From Pristionchus mayeri (lineage: Eukaryota; Nematoda; Chromadorea; Rhabditida; Neodiplogasteridae): a stretch of 64,000 nt of DNA. The position numbers were made by a program, and so were the translations under genes. Of the stretch, positions 1-12,600 are shown in pieces. Every line of letters starts with the position of its first letter. Positions within the stretch are counted from its first letter, which is position 1. The DNA lies in the NCBI GenBank assembly GCA_036245805.1, contig BTRK01000002.1, positions 9,420,689-9,484,688 of the forward strand, read 5' to 3'. Below the pieces are notes generated by a model. The model was not told where the DNA came from, ran no database searches, and saw nothing but the letters and a program-made list of their open reading frames with translations.

Positions 1-356
1 TAAATCGAGCATAGCAACCATTACTTTTTGGTATTTCAAAATTTTTCAAAAGTTTTGCCGAAGTTGGACCCTTGATGCAATTTTTGGGTTTTCAACACAT
101 CAGAAGTAACAAAAATGTTCCTCGTACGCTCCTCTTTCATTCGTCTGTTGACAATTTGTTCGTAGCTTTATCGGAAAATGCCGAAAAATCGACGCAAATA
201 TCGAGTTTTTCCGAAAAAAACGAGACTCCGCCCACTTTCGGAGGATGTCGCGTCGAGAAATTTTTTTTTTTAAAACAGCCAACCCATTCGAAAGAGCACG
301 TTTCGAAGTACCTGTAATCAATTTTTCAGCCAAATTAAAAATCATGAATTCCTACG

Positions 357-1290
357 TCCCGGCAGGCCTCAGAGTTCTCGAGTCTCTCCCGATTCCTCTC
401 ATATCACAAGTCTTCTGAGAGATCGCAGGTGCCGTTTGACAAACTGTTCAAACTGCTTCAATCTCTTCCTAACTTTGAGGGTTGATGTACCTAAGGTCAT
501 GAAATTTAATTTTGACTTGGTGTGGCCGAGATATCAAAATCGCCTAAAATCTGGCTTTCGAATTTTCGAAAATTCAAAAATTCATAAATTCCTTCAACGT
601 TGAGCAAATCGTTCGTTAAAAAAAACAGACATGTAGGGCACGTCGAGCAGAACAAGTTTACAGTTGAGCACTGTTCAAGAAAACAAAGATGAAATATCGA
701 TCATCTGAAAATAATATTTGTTTGAATTTTTTTGTTCAAAAAAATTGCCGGCTCTGAAAATTTTTCGCTAAAACTGCATGAGATTATTACAGATTCGGAA
801 TCTACGCACTTTACTGCCACGAAAAATCTATCGTCCATTTCTTATAGACTGTTCCATTTTTTGCTGTAACCCGTCAAATGATGAGATCTTGATGAACTTT
901 TTCAGTTCACTAGCCCGTTTCTTAAGTTTTTGGAGGAGATATGGTTTGTTTTGTGCAATAAATATCATAAGTGTTACACACAAACATGTTTATAACTTTT
1001 AACCGGACCTGGCCGAAATTTAAAAATTTCGATTTTTCGAACATTGAATTTTCGATTTTTTCGAAGTTCCGGAATATAACCATATTATTTATGAATTTTT
1101 GAATTTTCGAAAATTCGAAAGCCGGATTTTAGACGATTTTGATATCTCGGCCACACCAAGTTAAAATTAAATTTCATGACCTTAGGTACATCAACCCTCA
1201 AAGTTTGGAAGGGATTGAAGCAGTTTGAACAGTTTGTCAAATAGGGGTATCTCGTTCATGCATTCACTCAGAAGACCTGTGATATGTCGA
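357..1290. repeat. Foldback repeat inside copy A
   Basis: Sequence from about 390-600 returns inverted at about 1,090-1,270. Both arms contain the phrase around TGTGGCCGAGATATCAAAAT and the GAATTTTCGAAAATTC block. The centre near 820 is AT-rich and I see no coding signal. Confidence 0.8.
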
Positions 1291-1382
1291 CAACGATTAA
1301 TTTGTGGAATTTTTAATAAAATTTGTTTTCCACCCATTATATTGTCCTAATAGTGTTTGGAAAATCCGGCAAAACAGTTTTG

Positions 1383-1490
1383 CACTAGAGGGGCATCGAA
1401 CCCGTGGGTAATGTAAACCAGTGCTAAAATCTTAGCACTTTGACAGCATCAGCGTGCGGGACAGGTGCTCCCAACCACTCAGTGTGCCTT
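1383..1490 (-). other. tRNA-like sequence with long variable arm (copy A)
   Basis: Read on the minus strand it shows an A-box-like block (GAGTGGTTGGGAGCAC), a strong internal hairpin like a class II variable arm (AGTGCTAA...TTAGCACT) and a B-box (GGGTTCGATGCCC). The acceptor ends pair for only about four bases and a normal anticodon arm is not clear. I read it as a tRNA-derived pseudogene or SINE-like piece, not a working tRNA. Confidence 0.5.
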
Positions 1491-1499
1491 AGTCAAAAC

Positions 1500-3056
1500 G
1501 CAATAAATTCCGGGCTCATCGGTAAAATTCGCTGAAAATTGGATATATTATGTAGTTGTGCACGAGGAATCCGAAAATGATGGTATCTGTGTGTCCCATG
1601 GAGAATTTTTTTTCAGGAAATCCGAAAATGTCGAAAATCGTCATTTTCGACCACTTAACATTATCCAATCGCTTCAACAACCACTTTTTCCGAAGTTTCA
1701 ACGCAAAATACGCCATAAAAACACTAAAAACTTAAGAAGCCGGATCTGAGGAGAGTTACCATTTGGCCCCCCCTCCCGGACATTCCGCCAAGAATTCCGA
1801 TTCAGGCCTTGGTAATAATAGGACCTAGAGTGCTTAGGGTGGTAAATTGAAATTTCACAGGGATACCGCGTGGGTCGGGCAAAGCGGCCAGCCAGGTGCG
1901 GGTATAGGGAAAAATGATGACAATTCATATTTTCTCAGCCGATCAAGCTAGACTCAAAATTACTTATGCATTATAATAGACACCCCCTAAGTGCTCTGGA
2001 ACACACATGAAATCGAATTTGGCTCAACTTTGGGGGTAATTGTTTCGTCAATTATTTTACCATTTCCGATGTTTTATTACGACGCAAGAATTTCGGCAAC
2101 AAATTTCGTGTGATTCTACGGAGAACATTCAACCAAGCATACATTGGAACTATCACAGTTGAAATTCGATCAACAATAAGCCATGAAATTTCGATCAGAA
2201 CATCGTAAGGTCGTTATCGGATAGCCTATTTTAGAGATTTTCGCATGTCCAACGTATTGCATGTGCTAATATTGAGTCGTAAACAACTTTTCATGGACAA
2301 CTCTACATAATCACACTAAAAAGCTAAAGTTTCAAAACTTTGAAAAAATCGATTTTCTCAGCCTCGGAATTTCTCATGTCCACAATCAGCTATATTCGAA
2401 TTTGCAAACATCTCTCGATGAACACCAGGTAATTATTGTAGTATGGACTAACATTAATATATCAACATAAAAGAGAACCGTCCTATACCCTTGCATCTGG
2501 TGAAATTTTATCTCGAAAACGCAAAATCCGTGAGATGGTGCAGACGGTTGGATCGATTCTGACACGATGATCGACTGAATCAACAAGATATGAAGGTTTT
2601 ACAACGTATCAAAAACATATTAGTTAGAAAATGTTGAAAAGGACTAAATATCAATCACTTTATAAAAATGTAAAATATAACCATCTGTTGAAGAGCAGAA
2701 AAAATATTAAAAAATCATATTTTGAAAACCAACCGGGATACACTCAAAATTATTTTTGCATTATGTTATCACGTCCAATTGTGTTCTGGTGCGCCATCGG
2801 AATCAAATTCGAATTGATTCTAAATATGGGAATGTTTCAGAATTTTCGAATGCACTAGGAGCGTTCATATTGGGCCAAATATCAGCACTCGGTATGAGGA
2901 CTTCACCCACAGAAGAGTGACAGGGGTTGCAAAAAAGTCGTCCGTTGGATAGGTGCGTTTTCTCGTGGAGGGTCTCTTAAATAACTGGAGCAGATGATAA
3001 TATTTTCAATATTACAGTGCGAATTGTATTACAGAATTTCGCGATTATCATTTTAG
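1500..3056. other. Gene-free stretch (copy A)
   Basis: I see only short AT-rich frames with no shared splice or family signal. A diverged direct repeat may exist between about 1,950-2,040 and 2,735-2,825 (both run ACTCAAAATTA...GCATTAT, then a CTGG-containing phrase). The same stretch recurs at 9,433-10,989. Confidence 0.5.
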
Positions 3057-4462
3057 AATCATGACGTGATGATCCAAACGCACGCAGAAATGAAAGAAAT
3101 CCTAAAAGAAATCCTGCATGAAGACACGTGTTTTACGTGTCTTCATGCAATTTCAGCTCGAAACATGTGCTATATCACATCCGCAAACACATTCGCCTCT
3201 GAAATTCAAACACATTTGAGTTTGTAATCTGTCTCTTCATTTCACATACTCTCTCGACCGGAATTCTGGCGAGAATGTATACCCATGAAAGGGTTCAGGC
3301 GCGAACGACATGCAAATCTCTCAATGTGATCCTGATCGATGCATTTCCAATCTCGAGACGAATCTAGGCAGACTGGAGCTGTGTCCGAAGAGCCTCGACA
3401 GTTACGATGGTATATTAACTTGCGTTAACTATCTGCAAAACCAGTCGAAATGTAAACTGATTGGCGAAATATTCCTTACGCATAATATTGGTTGCATTTC
3501 AGCTGATGAATGCAAGGCTAGCACGATCCAGTGGGGCAAGGGCGATATTCAGGTTTTTTTTTAAATGATGAACTTACGTATCATTGATGTTGAACGTATC
3601 ACATTACTAAAATATCTATGCAGAAACATACAAGAAAGTGTGGATAATTAAAATATAAATAAGCATTTATTTCAACTACATTGAACTAGGTGCTTCTCTC
3701 TCGCGAGGCAGTCGACTTCATATTCGACGAGATCAACATCTTCTCGCTGATGAGGGCGATGAATGCCATGGTTTGTTAACTTTCTTTTCGAATTTTGCTC
3801 AAATCGTCGTCCAATAGATTCAGTTAAATTTCATTTTCATTATACCTCACATTTCAGTTCCAATCAATGATTCAAGCCCGTTGTTGAATTCTAAAAAATG
3901 AAAAAATGAAAAACTTAAAATTTCGTCAGGAATTCGGCGTCGACGAGCAACTTTACGAATCTCTGCAAATCACACCTCAAATTCGATTTCCCGGAGGTTT
4001 TCATCACAAATGCCAAAATTTATCGTCTCAGCACATTTCACGGTGCGATATTTAACAACTTTTTCCTAACTAATAAGAATTTCGACTAATAATTCAGTGA
4101 AACTATATGGCGAGACAACGAGAGCCAGTGTCGCTCGGGCATGCTATGGCATTTCATTTGCTCATTTGCATCTACGGAGTGGAGGATTTACCGGCTCTGG
4201 CTGCTTCGAAGTTTGTCATGGTTAACAAGGTACGATTATGATGGTTTTGCAAGACATTACGCTTACAAGCGTTGCGTGCACCTATACTTTTTTTCTCGGA
4301 ACTGGAATATCGATTAATTATAATTCTTCAAAAAAGCATGTTGTAACTTAGATGATGCCGGACTTTGACCACGCTGTTACATCGTGCATTTCTGAGTTGT
4401 TGTTCAATAGGACGAGAGACGGCTCGCAAATCGAAAAGAAATTCTACGAAAACGTCAATACG
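3057..4462 (+). pseudogene. GT14 (Core-2/I-branching) pseudogene, copy A, truncated at both ends
   Basis: Exons recognised by comparison with the other copies are 3,057-~3,110, 3,299-3,409, 3,503-3,552, 3,690-3,770, 3,930-4,042, 4,098-4,229 and 4,352-4,462. Together they give the second half of a GT14 enzyme: NHDVMIQTH, a Cys-rich NLGRLELCP exon, VLLSREAVDF, FGVDEQLY, ICIYGVEDLP and a final SELLFNRTRDG block. Family members are Golgi type II membrane enzymes that add branching sugars. The exon at 4,098 is 132 nt against 124 nt in the intact copy, and the extra 8 bases (ATTTGCTC duplicated) break the frame just before ICIYG. Membrane-anchor exons are absent upstream, and the final exon is replaced by the palindrome arm. 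Confidence 0.85.
3116..3148. repeat. Perfect 33-base hairpin
   Basis: GCATGAAGACACGTG, a short TTTA loop, and its exact reverse complement. It sits inside what should be the 3' part of a GT14 exon beginning at 3,057, after a direct repeat of AAAGAAATCCT, and probably marks the damage to that exon. The duplicate is at 11,049-11,081. Confidence 0.85.
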
Positions 4463-4745
4463 GTGAGACTTCTTTCACAGTCATTTTGACCGAAACCACT
4501 GTGCTTCCAACGTATTGTTCAATAAATTTCACTCACTACTATGCCCTTGAAGCGATCATCTTGTTATGCATAACATAAAATAAATAATCAATAATTTGTG
4601 TAGGTTTACTTCTGATGTGTTGAAAACCCAAAAATTGCATCAAGGGTCCAACTTCGGCAAAACTTTTGAAAAATTTTGAAATACCAAAAAGTAATGGTTG
4701 CTATGCTCGATTTATTAGCCCTCCTGAGTACTTTCATTTGATATA

Positions 4746-5765
4746 TCAGGTTGTGAAAAAAGTAATTGTAGATTTTTAAATTTTCGATTTTACAATACCC
4801 CGTCTTTGGTTGCCGCCTGCATATCATATTGTTACTTGTGCTCGTTGAGTGCTTGGATACCCTTTATGCCGCGCGTAGGTTCGAGCCTATCCAATTGGTA
4901 TTGAGGCCACAGTATGAAGACAAATTTACTTCGACAAAATGTTTTACTAAGTATGTTTCGGTCCAGCAATCGATGATGAGCGAGGATAGGGCAAATATTA
5001 CGTCACATGCGAAAATTATGGCATACGGATATCACAATACAACGCGTGAAGCTGGTCCGTTCCGAATGGCTTGTCAGAAAATACGCTCATTTTTTAGCGT
5101 GACCCTAACTGCACATCAACAGAGATAATTATTTTTACCGTGCATCCGTAACTATTGGTGTATCCATCTAAAATGTAGTGACGCGAAAAGCACTTTCCAT
5201 GGTTAACTTAAAAATGTATTTAGGTGGGCATACAATACTTCTAGCAAAACATATAACATTCCTCATCCCGACTACGAAATTTGAACATCGAAATTCGTAT
5301 GTTACAAGTCTTTCATTTTCCAGGGTTGGTGAAAAGCCCTAAAGTTTGTGGTTATCTGTTACAGCTACTCTTTATGTATCTCTATACGACTGGTCAAAGT
5401 CAGGGGATAGCTCCCTTTTGGTGAAATTTATTCATACACCGTATACCGAAAGTCGAAAATTTGACAATATTGGCCTGTATTCATCAATACTGAAAATCCA
5501 TGTTTTCTACAAGTAGAGAAGGGATGAGTTCACATTTTTCTCGTTGGTATGTAGCACCATAGTGTATAATGGAAGCGCACTTATTTAGAAACCCCACTTA
5601 TTTAGAAACCTGTAAAATATTTTTAGAAAAGAGTACATAAATATATTGAATAAGGATACCCCTACTATATGCTATTGAGCCAGCTTGAGATCATAAATGA
5701 AAAGAATTTTAGGCGTGCTCAAACATCATGGTCCAAATCTACAATTACTTTTTTTCACAACCTAA
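4746..5765. mobile_element. Non-autonomous mariner-like element in left palindrome arm
   Basis: Ends of the form T(C/T)AGGTTGTGAAAAAAGT in inverted orientation are flanked by TA, the target duplication of Tc1/mariner elements. The length is about 1,020 bp with no transposase frame. The mirror copy lies in the other arm. Confidence 0.6.
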
Positions 5766-6882
5766 TATAAGTCACTGAAATCGGTTCATGTGTTGTAATG
5801 TTGCTCTCGATTAAGCAAAATCGGTCATAGAGGTTGGGTATAGACGTCATGTTTACTGTATGCAAACTAGGTTCATTTGCATCGAAATTGCATACATACA
5901 TCACCAAGACTTGTTTCCGCTTCATTTCCAAGTAATTTTCAGGTCCACTTAGTCATAGAATCAATTTGAAGAAATTGCGATCTATCGAATGGAAAGGCAC
6001 AAAGAACCCGGTTTCTAGTGGTAATTGACATCAATTCAAAGATAAATCGTCATAATACAATGTAGGAACAATTTTCAGAACATTATAGAAAGCAAATAAT
6101 GCTTCAAATGTTACTTGCACTATTTGAGAATCGAAAAAAACCGAAAAACGACACGTCATACAGAAATTAAGATTTCGCAAACTGATTTGAACCAGAATAT
6201 AGAGAATGAAGAGCTAAACATTTTATCTGTTGAAAGTGAGTTTCTATCCTTTCGTTGAAACGAGCGACAGAGCCTGGAAGTGAGCAAAGTCGACGGTGAA
6301 GGCGCGCGGGAGAGCACTATTTACTATTTAGTGCTCTCCCGCGCGCCTTCACCGTCGACTTTGCTCACTTCCAGGCTCTGTCGCTCGTTTCAACGAAAGG
6401 ATAGAAACTCACTTTCAACAGATAAAATGTTTAGCTCTTCATTCTCTATATTCTGGTTCAAATCAGTTTGCGAAATCTTAATTTCTGTATGACGTGTCGT
6501 TTTTCGGTTTTTTTCGATTCTCAAATAGTGCAAGTAACATTTGAAGCATTATTTGCTTTCTATAATGTTCTGAAAATTGTTCCTACATTGTATTATGACG
6601 ATTTATCTTTGAATTGATGTCAATTACCACTAGAAACCGGGTTCTTTGTGCCTTTCCATTCGATAGATCGCAATTTCTTCAAATTGATTCTATGACTAAG
6701 TGGACCTGAAAATTACTTGGAAATGAAGCGGAAACAAGTCTTGGTGATGTATGTATGCAATTTCGATGCAAATGAACCTAGTTTGCATACAGTAAACATG
6801 ACGTCTATACCCAACCTCTATGACCGATTTTGCTTAATCGAGAGCAACATTACAACACATGAACCGATTTCAGTGACTTATA

Positions 6883-7902
6883 TTAGGTTGTGAAAAAAAG
6901 TAATTGTAGATTTGGACCATGATGTTTGAGCACGCCTAAAATTCTTTTCATTTATGATCTCAAGCTGGCTCAATAGCATATAGTAGGGGTATCCTTATTC
7001 AATATATTTATGTACTCTTTTCTAAAAATATTTTACAGGTTTCTAAATAAGTGGGGTTTCTAAATAAGTGCGCTTCCATTATACACTATGGTGCTACATA
7101 CCAACGAGAAAAATGTGAACTCATCCCTTCTCTACTTGTAGAAAACATGGATTTTCAGTATTGATGAATACAGGCCAATATTGTCAAATTTTCGACTTTC
7201 GGTATACGGTGTATGAATAAATTTCACCAAAAGGGAGCTATCCCCTGACTTTGACCAGTCGTATAGAGATACATAAAGAGTAGCTGTAACAGATAACCAC
7301 AAACTTTAGGGCTTTTCACCAACCCTGGAAAATGAAAGACTTGTAACATACGAATTTCGATGTTCAAATTTCGTAGTCGGGATGAGGAATGTTATATGTT
7401 TTGCTAGAAGTATTGTATGCCCACCTAAATACATTTTTAAGTTAACCATGGAAAGTGCTTTTCGCGTCACTACATTTTAGATGGATACACCAATAGTTAC
7501 GGATGCACGGTAAAAATAATTATCTCTGTTGATGTGCAGTTAGGGTCACGCTAAAAAATGAGCGTATTTTCTGACAAGCCATTCGGAACGGACCAGCTTC
7601 ACGCGTTGTATTGTGATATCCGTATGCCATAATTTTCGCATGTGACGTAATATTTGCCCTATCCTCGCTCATCATCGATTGCTGGACCGAAACATACTTA
7701 GTAAAACATTTTGTCGAAGTAAATTTGTCTTCATACTGTGGCCTCAATACCAATTGGATAGGCTCGAACCTACGCGCGGCATAAAGGGTATCCAAGCACT
7801 CAACGAGCACAAGTAACAATATGATATGCAGGCGGCAACCAAAGACGGGGTATTGTAAAATCGAAAATTTAAAAATCTACAATTACTTTTTTCACAACCT
7901 GA
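6883..7902. mobile_element. Mirror copy of the mariner-like element in right palindrome arm
   Basis: Reverse-complement image of the element at 4,746-5,765, with the same inverted ends and TA flanks. It contains no transposase frame. Confidence 0.6.
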
Positions 7903-8289
7903 TATATCAAATGAAAGTACTCAGGAGGGCTAATAAATCGAGCATAGCAACCATTACTTTTTGGTATTTCAAAATTTTTCAAAAGTTTTGCCGAAGTTGG
8001 ACCCTTGATGCAATTTTTGGGTTTTCAACACATCAGAAGTAACAAAAATGTTCCTCGTACGCTCCTCTTTCATTCGTCTGTTGACAATTTGTTCGTAGCT
8101 TTATCGGAAAATGCCGAAAAATCGACGCAAATATCGAGTTTTTCCGAAAAAAACGAGACTCCGCCCACTTTCGGAGGATGTCGCGTCGAGAAATTTTTTT
8201 TTTTAAAACAGCCAACCCATTCGAAAGAGCACGTTTCGAAGTACCTGTAATCAATTTTTCAGCCAAATTAAAAATCATGAATTCCTACG

Positions 8290-9223
8290 TCCCGGCAGGC
8301 CTCAGAGTTCTCGAGTCTCTCCCGATTCCTCTCATATCACAAGTCTTCTGAGAGATCGCAGGTGCCGTTTGACAAACTGTTCAAACTGCTTCAATCTCTT
8401 CCTAACTTTGAGGGTTGATGTACCTAAGGTCATGAAATTTAATTTTGACTTGGTGTGGCCGAGATATCAAAATCGCCTAAAATCTGGCTTTCGAATTTTC
8501 GAAAATTCAAAAATTCATAAATTCCTTCAACGTTGAGCAAATCGTTCGTTAAAAAAAACAGACATGTAGGGCACGTCGAGCAGAACAAGTTTACAGTTGA
8601 GCACTGTTCAAGAAAACAAAGATGAAATATCGATCATCTGAAAATAATATTTGTTTGAATTTTTTTGTTCAAAAAAATTGCCGGCTCTGAAAATTTTTCG
8701 CTAAAACTGCATGAGATTATTACAGATTCGGAATCTACGCACTTTACTGCCACGAAAAATCTATCGTCCATTTCTTATAGACTGTTCCATTTTTTGCTGT
8801 AACCCGTCAAATGATGAGATCTTGATGAACTTTTTCAGTTCACTAGCCCGTTTCTTAAGTTTTTGGAGGAGATATGGTTTGTTTTGTGCAATAAATATCA
8901 TAAGTGTTACACACAAACATGTTTATAACTTTTAACCGGACCTGGCCGAAATTTAAAAATTTCGATTTTTCGAACATTGAATTTTCGATTTTTTCGAAGT
9001 TCCGGAATATAACCATATTATTTATGAATTTTTGAATTTTCGAAAATTCGAAAGCCGGATTTTAGACGATTTTGATATCTCGGCCACACCAAGTCAAAAT
9101 TAAATTTCATGACCTTAGGTACATCAACCCTCAAAGTTTGGAAGGGATTGAAGCAGTTTGAACAGTTTGTCAAATAGGGGTATCTCGTTCATGCATTCAC
9201 TCAGAAGACCTGTGATATGTCGA
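8290..9223. repeat. Foldback repeat inside copy B
   Basis: Duplicate of the foldback at 357-1,290, carried along by the long direct repeat. It shows the same inverted arms and no gene. Confidence 0.8.
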
Positions 9224-9315
9224 CAACGATTAATTTGTGGAATTTTTAATAAAATTTGTTTTCCACCCATTATATTGTCCTAATAGTGTTTGGAAAATCC
9301 GGCAAAACAGTTTTG

Positions 9316-9423
9316 CACTAGAGGGGCATCGAACCCGTGGGTAATGTAAACCAGTGCTAAAATCTTAGCACTTTGACAGCATCAGCGTGCGGGACAGGTG
9401 CTCCCAACCACTCAGTGTGCCTT
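9316..9423 (-). other. tRNA-like sequence with long variable arm (copy B)
   Basis: Identical duplicate of the tRNA-like stretch at 1,383-1,490, with the same A-box, variable-arm hairpin and B-box. It is not called as functional because the acceptor stem does not close. Confidence 0.5.
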
Positions 9424-10989
9424 AGTCAAAACGCAATAAATTCCGGGCTCATCGGTAAAATTCGCTGAAAATTGGATATATTATGTAGTTGTGCACGAGG
9501 AATCCGAAAATGATGGTATCTGTGTGTCCCATGGAGAATTTTTTTTCAGGAAATCCGAAAATGTCGAAAATCGTCATTTTCGACCACTTAACATTATCCA
9601 ATCGCTTCAACAACCACTTTTTCCGAAGTTTCAACGCAAAATACGCCATAAAAACACTAAAAACTTAAGAAGCCGGATCTGAGGAGAGTTACCATTTGGC
9701 CCCCCCTCCCGGACATTCCGCCAAGAATTCCGATTCAGGCCTTGGTAATAATAGGACCTAGAGTGCTTAGGGTGGTAAATTGAAATTTCACAGGGATACC
9801 GCGTGGGTCGGGCAAAGCGGCCAGCCAGGTGCGGGTATAGGGAAAAATGATGACAATTCATATTTTCTCAGCCGATCAAGCTAGACTCAAAATTACTTAT
9901 GCATTATAATAGACACCCCCTAAGTGCTCTGGAACACACATGAAATCGAATTTGGCTCAACTTTGGGGGTAATTGTTTCGTCAATTATTTTACCATTTCC
10001 GATGTTTTATTACGACGCAAGAATTTCGGCAACAAATTTCGTGTGATTCTACGGAGAACATTCAACCAAGCATACATTGGAACTATCACAGTTGAAATTC
10101 GATCAACAATAAGCCATGAAATTTCGATCAGAACATCGTAAGGTCGTTATCGGATAGCCTATTTTAGAGATTTTCGCATGTCCAACGTATTGCATGTGCT
10201 AATATTGAGTCGTAAACAACTTTTCATGGACAACTCTACATAATCACACTAAAAAGCTAAAGTTTCAAAACTTTGAAAAAATCGATTTTCTCAGCCTCGG
10301 AATTTCTCATGTCCACAATCAGCTATATTCGAATTTGCAAACATCTCTCGATGAACACCAGGTAATTATTGTAGTATGGACTAACATTAATATATCAACA
10401 TAAAAGAGAACCGTCCTATACCCTTGCATCTGGTGAAATTTTATCTCGAAAACGCAAAATCCGTGAGATGGTGCAGACGGTTGGATCGATTCTGACACGA
10501 TGATCGACTGAATCAACAAGATATGAAGGTTTTACAACGTATCAAAAACATATTAGTTAGAAAATGTTGAAAAGGACTAAATATCAATCACTTTATAAAA
10601 ATGTAAAATATAACCATCTGTTGAAGAGCAGAAAAAATATTAAAAAATCATATTTTGAAAACCAACCGGGATACACTCAAAATTATTTTTGCATTATGTT
10701 ATCACGTCCAATTGTGTTCTGGTGCGCCATCGGAATCAAATTCGAATTGATTCTAAATATGGGAATGTTTCAGAATTTTCGAATGCACTAGGAGCGTTCA
10801 TATTGGGCCAAATATCAGCACTCGGTATGAGGACTTCACCCACAGAAGAGTGACAGGGGTTGCAAAAAAGTCGTCCGTTGGATAGGTGCGTTTTCTCGTG
10901 GAGGGTCTCTTAAATAACTGGAGCAGATGATAATATTTTCAATATTACAGTGCGAATTGTATTACAGAATTTCGCGATTATCATTTTAG

Positions 10990-12600
10990 AATCATGACGT
11001 GATGATCCAAACGCACGCAGAAATGAAAGAAATCCTAAAAGAAATCCTGCATGAAGACACGTGTTTTACGTGTCTTCATGCAATTTCAGCTCGAAACATG
11101 TGCTATATCACATCCGCAAACACATTCGCCTCTGAAATTCAAACACATTTGAGTTTGTAATCTGTCTCTTCATTTCACATACTCTCTCGACCGGAATTCT
11201 GGCGAGAATGTATACCCATGAAAGGGTTCAGGCGCGAACGACATGCAAATCTCTCAATGTGATCCTGATCGATGCATTTCCAATCTCGAGACGAATCTAG
11301 GCAGACTGGAGCTGTGTCCGAAGAGCCTCGACAGTTACGATGGTATATTAACTTGCGTTAACTATCTGCAAAACCAGTCGAAATGTAAACTGATTGGCGA
11401 AATATTCCTTACGCATAATATTGGTTGCATTTCAGCTGATGAATGCAAGGCTAGCACGATCCAGTGGGGCAAGGGCGATATTCAGGTTTTTTTTTAAATG
11501 ATGAACTTACGTATCATTGATGTTGAACGTATCACATTACTAAAATATCTATGCAGAAACATATAAGAAAGTGTGGATAATTAAAATATAAATAAGCATT
11601 TATTTCAACTACATTGAACTAGGTGCTTCTCTCTCGCGAGGCAGTCGACTTCATATTCGACGAGATCAACATCTTCTCGCTGATGAGGGCGATGAATGCC
11701 ATGGTTTGTTAACTTTCTTTTCGAATTTTGCTCAAATCGTCGTCCAATAGATTCAGTTAAGTTTCATTTTCATTATACCTCACATTTCAGTTCCAATCAA
11801 TGATTCAAGCCCGTTGTTGAATTCTAAAAAATGAAAAAATGAAAAACTTAAAATTTCGTCAGGAATTCGGCGTCGACGAGCAACTTTACGAATCTCTGCA
11901 AATCACACCTCAAATTCGATTTCCCGGAGGTTTTCATCACAAATGCCAAAATTTATCGTCTCAGCACATTTCACGGTGCGATATTTAACAACTTTTTCCT
12001 AACTAATAAGAATTTCGACTAATAATTCAGTGAAACTATATGGCGAGACAACGAGAGCCAGTGTCGCTCGGGCATGCTATGGCATTTCATTTGCTCATTT
12101 GCATCTACGGAGTGGAGGATTTACCGGCTCTGGCTGCTTCGAAGTTTGTCATGGTTAACAAGGTACGATTATGATGGTTTTGCAAGACATTACGCTTACA
12201 AGCGTTGCGTGCACCTATACTTTTTTTCTCGGAACTGGAATATCGATTAATTATAATTCTTCAAAAAAGCATGTTGTAACTTAGATGATGCCGGACTTTG
12301 ACCACGCTGTTACATCGTGCATTTCTGAGTTGTTGTTCAATAGGACGAGAGACGGCTCGCAAATCGAAAAGAAATTCTACGAAAACGTCAATACGGTGAG
12401 ACTTCTTTCACAGTCATTTTGACCGAAACCACTGTGCTTCCAACGTATTGTTCAATAAATTTCACTCACTACTATGCCCTTGAAGCGATCATCTTGTTAT
12501 GCATAACATAAAATTTGTGTAGGTACGCTACCACAACGAGCGGAAGAAGGCCGGATTTAGCATCGATAATTTTAATTGCGAATTGAACGGTAATCGATAA
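10990..12600 (+). pseudogene. GT14 (Core-2/I-branching) pseudogene, copy B, 3' end kept
   Basis: Exons match copy A with an offset of 7,933: 11,232-11,342, 11,436-11,485, 11,623-11,703, 11,863-11,975, 12,031-12,162 and 12,285-12,395. Copy B also has the last exon at 12,523-12,600, which starts VRYHNERKKAGF and stops at TAA. The same 8-bp frameshifting duplication is present in the 132-nt exon, so the damage came before the duplication. No transmembrane or stem exons were found 5' of 10,990. The last exon lacks the hydrophobic tail seen in other copies of this window. A transcript that skips the damaged exon is possible but would lose the conserved ICIYG block. Confidence 0.85.

Larger units (their letters stand above)
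1..4604. repeat. Long direct repeat, copy A
   Basis: This block reappears at 7,934-12,525 with a constant offset of 7,933. I saw only a handful of differences over 4.6 kb, for example near 1,161, 3,637 and 3,830, plus a roughly 14-bp extra stretch near 4,582. The first ~110 bases are also the end of the palindrome arm, so the window opens inside that arm. The copy ends where the inverted arm starts, just after the acceptor of the last GT14 intron. The near-identity implies a very recent duplication or an assembly effect. Confidence 0.95.
4605..8043. repeat. 3.4-kb near-perfect palindrome (two 1.7-kb arms)
   Basis: The sequence from about 4,605 to 6,320 is the reverse complement of about 6,328 to 8,043. 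The mirror centre is at about 6,324, with a loop of roughly 9 bases inside a GAGCACTA...TAGTGCTC stem. Open frames in one arm recur in opposite orientation in the other, so none is taken as a gene. The arms carry a nested mariner-like element and a core block shared with the foldback at 18,850-20,441. It could be a true foldback transposon, an inverted duplication, or an assembly hairpin. Confidence 0.93.
7934..12525. repeat. Long direct repeat, copy B
   Basis: Second copy of the block at 1-4,604. Unlike copy A it runs on into the final GT14 exon at 12,523 and then unique sequence, so it is probably the ancestral right-hand junction. Confidence 0.95.

Noticed and set aside
4829..7819. 99-residue frame present in both palindrome arms
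   Set aside because: Duplicated by the inverted repeat and without motifs or splice context; more likely chance openness inside the element.
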